From NCBI GenBank assembly GCA_000469685.2, contig LS997567.1, positions 40,290,775 to 40,354,774 of the forward strand: a DNA stretch of 64,000 nt, in the 5' to 3' direction. Below are positions 37,870 to 49,000 of this stretch, piece after piece; positions within the stretch are counted from its first letter, which is position 1, and the number at the start of each line of letters is the position of its first letter. Position numbers and translations under genes: made by a program. The stretch comes from Haemonchus contortus (taxonomy: Eukaryota; Nematoda; Chromadorea; Rhabditida; Trichostrongylidae). Under the pieces are notes generated by a model. That model did no database searches and was not told the origin of the DNA. It worked only from the letters and a program-made list of their open reading frames with translations.

Positions 37870-38015
37870 TCAAAAGGATGTAGTGTAGCGGCAGGTGGCC
37901 AACTATCACGCACACACATGTCCCAGGATCGAATTTCGGATCGACTTCTAGCCGAATGCGATGGTGCATCCCCAAGAGGGGATTGATCAGAGTACGAAGA
38001 CTTCATGCTTTGCCC
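37870..38015 (+). repeat. tRNA-derived SINE-like repeat, family A, internally deleted copy
   Basis: It starts GTAGTGTAGCGGCAGGTGGC and has a degraded B box (GGATCGAATTTCGG). It then jumps to the 3' part, GCATCCCCAAGAGGGGATTG and ATCAGAGTACGAA. The middle of the family is missing. Confidence 0.55.
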
Positions 38016-38638
38016 TTAGGATCGTACGACGATATGGCTTGCTGAGCTTTTAGGTTCTAGGTTCAGGACAAATATGTAAGCATTAAAGGAGCCTCTACGA
38101 ATCAGAGTGACCGTCAGGTTCGGGACATATCTCAAAACTTACTCAAACCGGACTGATTGAAGCAAAGATTTTGCCCTTTACTTTTCATTTCAATAAAAAA
38201 CAGTGTCCTAAAAGATTCGTGCATTTTGATCGTAAAAATTCCAGTTGTGAGCTTGCAAGTTTGTTGCTTACGGTTTTTTCAAATGGGTATTTATAGGTTA
38301 TATTACCTAATGACTCGAAATGAACGAGTTTTTGGGATTGTAAAAGATTCGTGTGCCAGGGGACAAGAACTGGATAGTCAGCTATAATGCGGCCTTAGAA
38401 ATTCAGGAGGAGTATCCATGTCGGGTGAAAATTAGGGTCAGGGATGATACTTAGCTTTTCAGCCGTATCATGAGGGTCCTTTTGACTGCAGACCGTTGCT
38501 CCTTACAGAAACCCAAGCTCCATATCAGAAGCTCATTTGCTACCTGTTTTTTCATATGGCATTTGCTTGCCCTAGAAAATAACCTGAGAAAAAGTCATGG
38601 AGTTTTTTGCACAGTGCGATAACTGGCCTGGTGGACGT

Positions 38639-38751
38639 TGACGTCACCTTTCCTGTGCGAACGAAAGAATGCCATCATTTCGAAACGATGATGCAATTTT
38701 GTTCCTGAAAAAATATTTTGTCCCAGTAGATTGCTTGACAAGGTGACGTCA
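38639..38751. repeat. 113-bp unit with 12-bp perfect terminal inverted repeats
   Basis: TGACGTCACCTT at 38639-38650 is the exact reverse complement of AAGGTGACGTCA at 38740-38751. An inner near-palindrome (CATCATTTCGAAACGATGATG) lies at about 38673-38693. The unit could be a tiny MITE-like relic or a regulatory palindrome; each arm contains a CRE-like TGACGTCA. No clear target duplication flanks it. Confidence 0.55.
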
Positions 38752-39084
38752 TCTTATGCTTTCTTAACGACCTTTCTTAACTTTCTACGTAATGGAATTT
38801 GTTCGCCTAACGAGACGAACATACAACACTTACAGTCATAGTCGTTGTTTGCTGTGACAAAAACGTGAAGCATAAAAATTTTTAAGACTTTTGGCTGAGA
38901 ACAAGCACTTCGTGACGGATCATAGAGTTTTATGCGTCGATTGCAACATTAAAGGAAACTTCACGATACTCTGGACTCCTTAAGTAGCCGTCTAGCATTT
39001 GTCCTAAAAAACTCTTGAACTGCGGCCAATTTTTTTTTGAGGGGTAAAACTTCTACCTCAAAATCGGCCAGCTACCAGCTACAG

Positions 39085-39245
39085 CTACCTGATCCTTCGG
39101 GAGGATAAAAGCATAGACTCAATCATCGGATGCAAATAATTGCATTAGCTCCTTATGCATTCAAAGCGTCACTACGGTTCAGAATGGAACACGGATACAC
39201 GGCGTATCCAAAAACGGGATTGATTAACGCCATGGACGCTACCCC
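39085..39245 (+). repeat. tRNA-derived SINE-like repeat, family A, 5'-truncated copy
   Basis: It begins within the body (TCGGGAGGATAAAAGCATAG) and continues through GCAAATAATTGCATTAG and the ACGGTTCAGAATGGAACACG block. It ends at AAACGGGATTGATTAACGCC, matching the ends of other copies. Confidence 0.6.
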
Positions 39246-39249
39246 ATAT

Positions 39250-41060
39250 CCTTTGGGAAGAAAGGACCTCGAAAATGCTGGCGATGACATGAATAACTGG
39301 ATTTCTTTGCAGTAATTGAGAGGAGAACTCTATTTTGGGCTGCTCACTGATAGCTGCATTTTATTTAAAAAATTCATAGTGTAAAATGAATTCTTAACAT
39401 TTATAAAGCTTCCTCGCTGCTGTAAGTACTGCTAGCTAGGAGAAATGGGATCAATCCAGTGAGGGTGAAGGCATTGACGATGGCTGACAATTCAGAGTAA
39501 AGCTTGGAGAAGGCCATCAAAACAACCTCAAAGCAGACAGAAGGGAACTCAACAACGGCAATGACTTACCTCAAAGTATCAGAATGGAAGAGTTTGCAAC
39601 CCATTTTAAACTGATTGTAGGGTCAAAAGATAGCAATCGCGCAAATCAGGAAAGATCTTCTGAACTTGTTGAATGCTGAACACATTCCGGCAAACTGGTT
39701 TGTAAACTGTCAACAGAATTCTGGCGGGACAAATGATTCCTAACCTGAACTCATGAAAAAAGGCCCTTTCGCCGAAGGGGATCAACTCATTCACGGGGAA
39801 CTAGCGAACAGATGGGAGAAGGCTCCAGCAGAGCCGGTTGGCCACACCGATCTTTTTATGATATGGACTTTTTCAATCTGTGATAGTACAGGGGGCTTCG
39901 GAGGGATGGCAGAGTTCTGGTATTGGAACCTGTACCTTTTTCAAGTTATTTTTTACAAGTGCCAACTAGCTATAGTAATGATTTGACCAAGAAGTTGCGG
40001 AGCTGTGCCACGAGTTCCGTTAGTCCAGTGGGTGGGTAAGAGCTCGGTGTAGGTGCTCGGCATACAGCAGATCGAGTTCGAGTCCGGCAGAGTCCCGATT
40101 TTCCCACATAAATCAGCATCTTTGAGGATGATGTCAAAATAGCTTTCTTCAGACCAACGATCATAGGGCAGATGGTCACGATTTCTGCATGTTTACAGTA
40201 TAAACTCTTTGCCTAGCTAGTATTTACTGATACTAGAACCAGGTGTTACTTAATGGGAACATGGAACCCTACATTACTTTCCCGCCTGCATAGGTAAGAG
40301 CTATTGTGACTACAATCTGTAACTGATGTCTTACCCCTGCTGAACTGCCATCCATTGTTGATAACTAGTTGACTGGACAACTTGTACCGCGTTTTAGACC
40401 CCTACCCCTACCACAGATATAAGGAGACCAAGAATAAAGAGGTGATGAACACTCTGGCTCTCCTCTGAAGGGCAAAACCACCAGAATAGACCATAAAAAC
40501 GTTTTGAAAGCGGTTTTTTGCTTTTCAAGGAACAGAGCATGAAATGGATTGATTACAATGAATAAAGTTTTTCACCGATACTCCAGTACCGTGACCAAGG
40601 CCATAACTAATCCTACTTGGCTCTTTTGCCTGGCCGAAACTTGTTCTCTATTACCACTCTTTGTGACAAACTTAATGGGGGGCAAGATGCTTATCTCCAT
40701 TTTTATCGATAATGAAAGTAGATCTAATTAGATCACTTTCATGAAAAACACGAGGAGACAATAATTCAGTGGGACATTAAATTCCGAGTTATCTGGTTGA
40801 CTATGTGCACCGGGTCAAAAAATTAAGATTTTGTCCTCGATAATTAAAAGAGTACTTCATCACAAACTCGAAATTGCACAGGAGCACTATACACCCCGTC
40901 AAAGTTCACCTTCAGGGGGGACTATGGCTATGCCTGTACATCTTCCACGGGTGTCGGACCTTGACCGTGAAGAGGATTAAGATGGGCAAGGGTCTTCATC
41001 ACTGAATGAACTCGGGAAAACTTTCCTTACCTTCCACGTACGGCTTCTATGAAGCTTGGC
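39250..41060. other. No recognised gene; one SINE family B copy inside
   Basis: No exon chain was found. A family B copy lies at 40015-40140. Sequence from about 40900 to 41160 looks like part of an older repeat that later received the RTE-like element. Confidence 0.35.
40015..40140 (+). repeat. tRNA-like SINE family B copy
   Basis: It contains an A-box-like TAGTCCAGTGGGTGGGTAAG at about 40021 and a B-box-like GAGTTCGAGTCC near 40075. The tail follows (CCCGATTTTCCCACATAAAT). Both pol III boxes are visible, which supports a tRNA origin. Confidence 0.6.
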
Positions 41061-41164
41061 ATAATTGCTCTGATACTGAGTTGTTTTCTTGAACTCTTCA
41101 CAAAGTTCCCAGGCTCTGAAGAAGGCGACTCCTCCGAAACGTCAGCCTAATAAAGCTAGCAAAC

Positions 41165-41175
41165 AAACCACGTGT
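41165..41175. repeat. Target-site duplication, left copy (AAACCACGTGT)
   Basis: An 11-bp sequence identical to 44302-44312. It abuts the 3' end of the minus-strand LINE. Confidence 0.85.
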
Positions 41176-44100
41176 CTTACTTAGACTTAGTTCCTCCCGT
41201 GCTGGAGAGCACATCGGGCGACGAGATTTTTCCACTGTTGCCGGTCTTGTGCAATCATTTCTCCCTCGCTCCTAGAAACATTTATGGTCTTTAGATCATT
41301 CTCAAACGTTCGTCTCCACGTGTTTCTGGGACGGCCTCTTCCTCGCTTGGCTCCTGGAGGTATCCAGTTCATGGCCACTCGTGAAACTCGTTGCTGTGCC
41401 ATGCGCAAAATGTGACCAGCCAGTCGAAGTCTACGCTGTGCCACAACCACGTGGAGGCAGTTTGAACCACAACGTCGTAAAACTTGCTCATTTGTGACGT
41501 GGTCCGTGTAGCGTATTTTCATTATCCGTCGTAGGCATCTCTGATGAAAGGCGTTCAATCTCTTGACGAGGCTAGCAGTACTCTTCCACGTCTCACTTGC
41601 ATATAATGCCGTAAGGATCACGATAGAGTAATATAAGCGCAACTTGATGTTCTGTGATATCGATGAACTGGCCCATAATGGCTGGAGTCGTCGGAATACG
41701 GCAGCAGCTTTCGCTATTCGAATGCGAACTTCCATTTCAGCATCACCGTTGTGAGTTATCGTACTTCCGAGGTAAGTGAAATTGCCAACGGTTTCCAACG
41801 TTGTATCGTCAACGCTGATGTTCAGCTGCGTTTGGTCAAAGCCGACCTTCATGACTTTGGACTTGCAGGCGCTGATACGTAATCCTATCATGCTCGCTTC
41901 TCTGCTGAGGCAGGTAGTGACCTGCTGAAGTTTATTTTCGTCTTCGGCAAGAAGTGCTATGTCATCAGCGAAATCCAAATCCGTGAGTCTGCTTCGATCA
42001 TGCCAACTGATACCTGCCCTTACTTTCTTCATCGTTTCCCTCATGACGAAATCCAGACAGACGTTGAACAGGATCGGAGACAGAATGCATCCTTGCCGCA
42101 CTCCTATATCAATCTGGAAGAACGGCGTGTATCCTGTATCCGTCCTCACGCAGCAAGACGAGTTGAGATACAAATTCTTGAAAATGCTGATGAATGATTG
42201 CGGTACGCCGTATGTTTTCAGGATAGCCCATAGCGACTCGCGGTGAATACTATCGAAAGCCTTTTTAAAATCAACGAAGTTGATGACAAGCGGCTGGCCG
42301 TACTCAACACACTGTTCGATGATGTTTCGAAGGGTGAAGATTTGTTCGCTGCATGATCTTCCGCTCCTGAATCCGGCTTGTTCCTCCCTCAGTCGTCCGT
42401 CAATAGCCGTGCAAATTCGTCGGAGCAGAACAATGCAAAAGGTTTTTCCCGGCACAGATAGCAGCGTGATACCTCTCCAATTACTGCAGTCTGACAGGTT
42501 TCCTTTCTTGGGTATTTTAACAATGACGCCTCTTCTCCAGTCTTCTGGGACTTCTCCTTGGCTCCAGCACCGATTGAATAACTTCACAAGTTTTTCCACC
42601 ACGACGGTGCTTCCTGCCTTCAATAGTTCCGCAGAGATTTCGTCTAGACCAGGGGATTTCCTATTCTTGAGGCACTCAATTGCTGCACTTACTTCCTCCT
42701 TCGTTATGTAGCCTGTATTTACCTCGAGCTGTTCAACCGGGTCCGTGTTGTCAAAACAGTATGTTGTCGATGGACTGGGCTGGTTGAGAATATCTCGAAA
42801 GTATTCAAGCCATCTTTGATTCTGCTCATCGCTATTGGAGAGGAGCCTGCCGTTTTTGTCCCTGATCGGTACATTCGAATTGCTCCGGTTCCCTGTCAAC
42901 TCACGGACAATGCGATACAAAGTCTTCGAGTCTCCATGATCAGCGGCGTACTGCGCTTCTGCACCTTTTCTTATCAGCCAGTCGTTCTTATCGTCACGAC
43001 AAGATTTCTTCACCAGGCGGTCCAATTCGGTATACCTCCTTTTTGCCTCTTCCAGCTCTCTACTAGTCTTGGCTTGTTCTCTCTGTAGTTTTGCGTACTT
43101 CCTCTCATCAATCTTTCGCCACGTGCTGTCCTTGATCCATTCTTCTTTTCTCTTTCCACGTCTTCGACCAACTACCTCCTCAGCGCAAACTTTTATGGTA
43201 TCTCTTATAGCTGTCCACTCATCCTCCAGGTTCGTGATTTCTTCCAAGGCGTCGAATCGGTTCCGCATTTCCAAGGCAAGCCTCGAAGCAAGGTTGGGAT
43301 CCTTCAATTTCTCTACAGCGAACGGCCGTGCAAATGGAGTACTTCTTATTTTCTTCAACTTGAGTTTAACCACCGCTCTGACCATGTAGTGATCCGAGCC
43401 GATATCCGCACCTCGAAGCACACGAACATCTTGGAGGGAACTCCTCCACCTGCGGCTTATGCATACATGATCAATTTCGTTTAACGTTCTTCCGTCCGGA
43501 GAGCGCCAGGTTTTCTTATGGATCTGTCTGTGTTGGAAATAGGTGTTTCCAATACATAGTTCATTGTGATCACAGAACGAAATGAGTCGCTCACCGTTAT
43601 TGCTCAATTCTTCAGAAGAAGCGAATGGTCCGACTGTGCTCTCGAAGCCGCATCTATTACCATTTATTTTTGCGTTGAAATCTCCAAGAACAATTTTCAA
43701 GTCTCTCCTTGGTGCGTTGTCGATGGTGTCTTGAAGAAGCTCATAGAAGTCGTTCTTTGTGTCGTCGTTCGAATCCTCCGTAGGTGCGTAGGTCTGGATA
43801 ATCGTGATGCGAGTGTGCCTTGTCACAAATCTCGCAGATATTATTCGGTCGCTCACTGGGTTCCATCCTTCAAGTGCTTTAGCTGCACGTCCATTCAAGA
43901 CAAATCCAACACCTCTCTCATGTCGATTCTCATGACCCGAATGTAGGACAGTCTTGTTTCCACTAGTCATACGACCGGTTCCGAGCCATCGAACTTCACT
44001 AATTCCGAGGATGTCCAATCGATATTCGTCGAATTCTCGCAGCAGCTGCGCAAGATTCCCAGTCTGATTCAACGTGCGCACATTCCAAGTAGCAACAAAA

Positions 44101-44301
44101 GTTTGATTTTTAGGTGAGAAAACCGCATTCCGAATCGGGAGGTTATCCGTCATAAAGCGGAACTTTGGTTCCCTCAAAGCAACAGATATATGTTTCGTCG
44201 TTTCTTTAGCATTGAAGTTTTTTACGGTGGAAGGGTCGCCGGCCCTTCGCACCAACCCTCCTCCTTTCTCATCCGGGCTTGGGACCGGCAACGGCGGAGT
44301 T
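41176..44301 (-). mobile_element. RTE-like non-LTR retrotransposon, near full length (3.1 kb)
   Basis: The element is bounded by perfect 11-bp direct repeats. It consists almost wholly of one open reading frame, with a 3' tail of only 11 bases after the stop (GTCTAAGTAAG). A single endonuclease/reverse-transcriptase frame, a very short 3' UTR ending in short repeats and a length of about 3.2 kb are typical of the RTE clade. The identical target duplication and unbroken frame imply recent insertion. The frame is open from the first base and its first ATG comes 150 bp in, so the 5' end may be slightly truncated. Confidence 0.92.
41187..44291 (-). CDS. RTE-like endonuclease/reverse transcriptase polyprotein
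   Basis: The open frame spans 1034 codons. Its first ATG is codon 47 (44151-44153), which would give 988 aa; the earlier part starts from a TTG. The AP-endonuclease domain covers about residues 65-310. It shows TWNVRTL (68), ISEVRW with the catalytic Glu99, GDFNA (203) and GSDH (Asp300, His301). The reverse transcriptase covers about 540-830. It shows QAGFRSGRS, FVDFKKAFD (Asp674), RQGCILSP and FADD (Asp776, Asp777). The C-terminal part has RRLRLAGHILRM and GRGRPRNTWRRT, a tail common in this group. The enzyme nicks target DNA and copies its own RNA in place. All catalytic residues are present with no frameshift, so the copy could be active. No separate ORF1 is seen. Confidence 0.95.
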   Translation of the reverse strand: MPVPSPDEKGGGLVRRAGDPSTVKNFNAKETTKHISVALREPKFRFMTDNLPIRNAVFSPKNQTFVATWNVRTLNQTGNLAQLLREFDEYRLDILGISEVRWLGTGRMTSGNKTVLHSGHENRHERGVGFVLNGRAAKALEGWNPVSDRIISARFVTRHTRITIIQTYAPTEDSNDDTKNDFYELLQDTIDNAPRRDLKIVLGDFNAKINGNRCGFESTVGPFASSEELSNNGERLISFCDHNELCIGNTYFQHRQIHKKTWRSPDGRTLNEIDHVCISRRWRSSLQDVRVLRGADIGSDHYMVRAVVKLKLKKIRSTPFARPFAVEKLKDPNLASRLALEMRNRFDALEEITNLEDEWTAIRDTIKVCAEEVVGRRRGKRKEEWIKDSTWRKIDERKYAKLQREQAKTSRELEEAKRRYTELDRLVKKSCRDDKNDWLIRKGAEAQYAADHGDSKTLYRIVRELTGNRSNSNVPIRDKNGRLLSNSDEQNQRWLEYFRDILNQPSPSTTYCFDNTDPVEQLEVNTGYITKEEVSAAIECLKNRKSPGLDEISAELLKAGSTVVVEKLVKLFNRCWSQGEVPEDWRRGVIVKIPKKGNLSDCSNWRGITLLSVPGKTFCIVLLRRICTAIDGRLREEQAGFRSGRSCSEQIFTLRNIIEQCVEYGQPLVINFVDFKKAFDSIHRESLWAILKTYGVPQSFISIFKNLYLNSSCCVRTDTGYTPFFQIDIGVRQGCILSPILFNVCLDFVMRETMKKVRAGISWHDRSRLTDLDFADDIALLAEDENKLQQVTTCLSREASMIGLRISACKSKVMKVGFDQTQLNISVDDTTLETVGNFTYLGSTITHNGDAEMEVRIRIAKAAAVFRRLQPLWASSSISQNIKLRLYYSIVILTALYASETWKSTASLVKRLNAFHQRCLRRIMKIRYTDHVTNEQVLRRCGSNCLHVVVAQRRLRLAGHILRMAQQRVSRVAMNWIPPGAKRGRGRPRNTWRRTFENDLKTINVSRSEGEMIAQDRQQWKNLVARCALQHGRN

Positions 44302-44312
44302 AAACCACGTGT
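44302..44312. repeat. Target-site duplication, right copy (AAACCACGTGT)
   Basis: Identical to 41165-41175. It abuts the 5' end of the minus-strand LINE and so marks the element boundary at 44301. Confidence 0.85.
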
Positions 44313-44754
44313 AGAGTTCTAGAAAACAACTCAGTAATTGCACTTTCCTTAGCTTTATCAGATTATTTTCAAAACATTCATCCCCTCACAATATGATTTT
44401 CTTTTGCCCGAATGAGTAGGGACAACCCCTTCTGCCAAGGATTCCCCAACAGAACCTTACGCTCCATTGAGCAGCCAAGTCAAGAGCTTTCGCCTGAAGC
44501 GTTCGACTCAATTCCCGTAGTTTACGTGTGACCGTTTAGTTTTTCCTGGTCACTGCTGGAACGGCTACTCCAACACCTGCGCTTGAGATGTGCTCATTTG
44601 CTCGTATAGCCTTTGAGATGAGTATTGATCGAAGTGCCGCTACCAGTTACCTCCCAGCTCAACCCTAGGAGGCCCATTGCAACAATGTACTGGTACCACT
44701 TTCACCAGGCTAATATATTAACTTCAACTGTTTAATGCTCGAAACTTACACAAG

Positions 44755-44960
44755 GTTGACGAGTTATGGACAAAAATTCAGCCTCGGACGAGATGTAAGC
44801 CTTTCGCGCTGCGGCGGAGAAACAACAGTTAACAAAACTAGCCAATAACTTTGCCTACATTATGAAAGTCTCACTGTCAGTGATTCATGTCCTCGTTGGT
44901 TGAACCACCTTCCGTGTACTCTTGTATAGCAACAACATCAGGAACAATTCTTCATTACCA
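44755..44960 (-). repeat. tRNA-like SINE family B copy
   Basis: It starts AAGGTTGACGAGTTATGGAC and continues GCCTCGGACGAGATGTAAGC, the reverse complement of the family tail and B-box region. The distal part is more degraded. Confidence 0.5.
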
Positions 44961-45239
44961 AAATCGTCGATATCGAATTTTTAAGTAATGATGATAAATG
45001 TCATAATCAGATACAGACGTACACACGCACTGGAGTAATAATAAAACCGTAATCTGCAACTCAATACAGCCCGCTGTCAGAATCACAAACGATCGTAAAT
45101 GGAGATAATCGATCTTAAGACTCTACGCAATCTCATATGCAAACTGTTCGAGTAAAATGAAATTTGTAGTGATTATGGTGGCAAAAATAACCAAGCACAG
45201 AAAATATTCTTCTAAAACGATCGATCAAAAGCAAAATAA

Positions 45240-45727
45240 TCAGTTTGACAAGAAAAAAAAGATACAAATACGTGTAGTTGACGGTGTAAAAGCCGAATAC
45301 GGTAAGAGAGTTGACTGGATAGAAGAAACACCGTGAAAAAACGACTACAATTACTTACTTGTACGCTACCATCATAATAAAAACCTAGCAGAAATATAAG
45401 CACATGATACAAAAATAATATTCCAGCAGAATGTGGGCAGCGTAGGGAAATTGTTTGTAATTTCTTTTCGAGCAGATATCCGTATATCCTACCTATTGAC
45501 GAGCTGGTGTGCAGACGACCAGTATGACGGCGTTCTAACATGTCTAGACCGTTCTTCTTGGCTAAGTCTTTGACACACATGATGATGACCTTATTTTGCT
45601 CAGTAATCAATGAAACAGTAAACACGACAACAAGTCGATATTGTCTGATCAACAACCCACAATTAACGCGTATTCACGACCGTAAAACCCAAATGAAAAC
45701 CAATAGTAGTCGTAGGCAAAACAGCAT
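45240..45727 (-). CDS. Possible small secreted peptide gene downstream of CCDC6
   Basis: The ATG at 45725-45727 directly follows GATCTGCTCAG, a trans-splice-type acceptor. Exon 1 (45689-45727) encodes a hydrophobic signal-like start (MLFCLRLLLVFIW). Exon 2 (45493-45598) reads QNKVIIMCVKDLAKKNGL and then DMLERRHTGRLHTSSSI. Exon 3 (45359-45384, 26 bp) has excellent sites (CTGCTAG and GTAAGT) and reads GFYYDGSVQ in the matching phase. A last exon at 45240-45314 after TCTATCCAG would end in a Phe-rich tail and TGA. The exon 1 donor (GTTTTA) is weak, and exons 1 and 2 share a frame interrupted by one TGA. The total is about 80 aa. No family is recognised. Its start lies about 370 bp after the CCDC6 stop on the same strand, which would fit an operon. 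Confidence 0.35.
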
Positions 45728-46094
45728 CTGAGCAGATCAATTTTAAACAAGAGACAGAGACAGGATTATGAAGAAAAAATCTAAAAGCGCTTACTGCTGA
45801 ACTGAGGGGAATGTCTTACTCAAGTGATTAATAGTAAAAAAGTATGATAATGCATAATTCAAAAAGCTATAATAGACCGCATGGTTCTCGGATAAAGCTG
45901 CTCCATAGCATGCAATGCATGAACCCTGAAATAAAAAAATTTTGCCCTATGAGATTGCTCGGCAACAGTGCGTAGAACTCCAAAAAAAAGCACTTTTGAC
46001 TATCAAAAATGTTACAAGTACTCGTTCTTTACCAGTGCCCATATCAAGTAAAAAAGTAATAACTTGTAGAAATCAAATATAACTGTAACACTTA

Positions 46095-49000
46095 CTAATT
46101 CATGCTGAAATCAGACTGCGACAGTGATCCACGTGAACTGCTATCATCCATATCGGACACTAAAAACTAGCTTTCATCAAAAGAATCAAGGAGTAGATTT
46201 CACAAATGAGGAGGAGGAGGAGGAGAAGGAGGAGGAGGGCTACAATTTCACTGAAGCAAGAAAAAATAGCTGTTTACTGAATGAAGATTATGAAATAATA
46301 GGGAAACATTTGAAATCTCTAAAACCACACCAACCATTGCCATCAGCGTGACGAGATGAATGTTGAGGTACGCACGGTGGACCCATCAAGTCCGGTCGAA
46401 TAAGCGATGTCATGGAATCCATTTTCGTTGAAAACCTCGATACAGCCACTTCGATATTTCTGCAAATGCATTCTTCAAAAGTGGTTGGTTGAAAAAAACA
46501 GCAAATTTGAACCATGTAATATTGTCCAAGGTAACATCTCAATGCTCAAGCTCTTAAAGGAATCAATAAACGTGAGGCCTCACAAATGATGAAACGATTC
46601 TTATGTAGCCGCAGGAAAAATCTTCGTTTGGTATCGATTTTACCGCACGTACTGATCTACGTTGTATGCAAGGAGATGATCTATTAATTACAGTAAGTTC
46701 AATTCTTATTTCATTTCCTATTTCGCGCAACGATACAGCTTTGTAATCGGAATGTTTGCATACATGAAAACACGTTTTAAAAAGGTTGCTTGGTGAGCCC
46801 GTGCTAGACAACTCGACCTTAGACAGTTATTCCAGTGATCAGCTTGTAACTTTTTTTTGAACTCCGTGCAAAAAACTAATCGTTTTTATACTCGAGACAG
46901 TACTCTCCTCATATAGAACCAGGAAGAAACGAAAACAGTTTGAACTACAGACTGACTGGACCTTCCACTCATTTGAAGTCCAAGCAACTATGAGAAAAAA
47001 GGTTTCCTTCACCCTACAGTATTTTCATTTTTGTTATTAGATTAGCAAAACTGATGATCGAGTTCATAAATGGCACACATCAATTCCGTGGACTAGATGG
47101 TTCTCCTCCCATAATAATCATTTTTCATTATTTTTTGCTGATGTTGAGCGGAAAACAAGGACAGTATATTGTAATTCAAAATGACGTGATGTACAGAAAC
47201 ATACCGCGACATTTCGTTTTTCTCTTTGCGCAATGTGCTGATAACATCTTCTAGCTGACGAATTTGAGCCGCTTCTGAAAATTCAACGATTCAAATGGCA
47301 TTACACATTGAAAAGCGGATGAAAAAATCGATAACGAGAACCAGAAAACATTGTAACTAATATAAAAAATGAAAATTAGAATCAAGACGAAACGAAAACA
47401 GCTTATTTGCTGAACTCACTGTTCGAGTCCCTCTCACGCATTTCGGCCAGTTGGTGTTCTACACGTCTGAGATGCGATCGCAACCTAGCCACTTCGGAGC
47501 CGCTGCGATTACCACAATCCATCGGTCCACGATCATTATTCTCACTAAAACAAAAATGATTCCCACCTAGAACTGAGAATCAACGAATTGAACAGTTTAT
47601 AAGCCGCAACCTCGACCTCATCAAGGAGACCACTAAAGTGTTATTTAAAAGTTGACAATCAGAAACGTTATTGTGCAGCTGCCAGCTTTTTCTAGCGGTT
47701 AAATGATTTCCTCGTAAAAGAGTCCCCAATTCTACGAATGCACTCGTAACTAGTAACAAATACTGCCTACGCCTTGCTCAAAGAACACCGAGCACGCTAT
47801 TCAAGTTTCTTGGCCATGAATTACCTTGCACCTAGAGCTGTAAATCACGGAACACTTGATGAACAAGAAAAAAGTTATCTAACATTCACAGCGTTCAAAA
47901 CACAATCGTTGATGCACTTTCCCATAAGACGATGGCATTGTCCTCCTACCTAGCGCAATTCAACCCACTACTTTCATAAATGATATAATGACATTCGCTT
48001 TTGCTGAGTGAATGTCGACCGAGTAAACTAGTAAAACAGGAAACCCCTAAGAAGGAAAGTAAGTAGTAGTATAGGGTAGCCTTCTACCGCGCAAACAAAA
48101 AGAAGTTAAAAAAAAACAGGAAACGGGTCCCGTTGGGAAGATAATAAGAATGGGCCCGTAAAACAAGTAACAGTAAAGTTTGGAAAAAAGAAACGTTAAA
48201 AAACGTACCTTTGGTTTACCAAAGAGCCAACAACCTCATCATCTGGTTCAATAAAGCCGTTCAGGTACGCCTTCTGGAGACTCGCCTGCATCTTCCTTTA
48301 ATATTCATGACGTTCAGAAAAATCTCTGACTGACTACAAAAGAAATTATGGTATATCTGACGATAGAGAAGAACTCTGACCTTTTTTCCTGATTCAGCTG
48401 ATCCATTTGTTTTCCGAGAGTATTAAACAGAAGCTCTTGTTCGTGTTCAAGAGCATTTTCCTGATCGATTTTCTCTTTACGCATACGATCCATATTCTAA
48501 AAAAGATTACAAAGTGAATTGAAATGTTGAAGCGAACGAGATGAACTTATAGCAAAACAAACAAGACCCAAAAAAACAAAAAAAAGCTCCGAACCAAACA
48601 AAAAATTGAAAACCTGCTAACCTTTCGCCCTGCGGCCATTTCGCTTTCCATGCGACGGATTGTTGTCAGAAGGCTGTCAATCACACTGGCTTGTTCACTT
48701 TTTACGTTTCCCTCCAGCACATCACGTTCAGATTGCAACTGTAATATGAAGAAAACACTTAACGTTGTCACGGGAGCGATTCTCAGAATTAGTATGCACG
48801 CAACTTTGGGGGCTATGTATAGTTTCTGGCGGGAGGGAGAAAAAAAGAAGGCAGACACATATTTTTAGCCCATAAAATTGTTCTAAACGACAAAACTAAG
48901 GCAATGTGAAAACAGTTGTACAGCCACGTGAGCTCGAACACATGCTCTAAGGTGTTAAATCACATATACCACCTGTCGGGTGTGATAACTTTGTGAGAGT

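Larger units (their letters stand above)
41074..44336. repeat. Inverted-repeat element split by the RTE-like insertion
   Basis: TACTGAGTTGTTTTCTTGAA (start of the arm 41074-41096) pairs with the arm 44314-44336 (GAGTTCTAGAAAACAACTCA...), matching at 22 of 23 positions as an inverted repeat. The two arms flank the LINE and its target duplications. With the LINE removed, the arms would lie about 80 bp apart, so the LINE probably inserted into a pre-existing hairpin or inverted-repeat element. Confidence 0.6.

Noticed and set aside
41105..41150. Hammerhead-ribozyme-like core (CTGAAGA ... GAAACG) beside the LINE
   Set aside because: The stems do not fit the standard hammerhead arrangement by eye; it is more likely part of the older repeat that the LINE entered.
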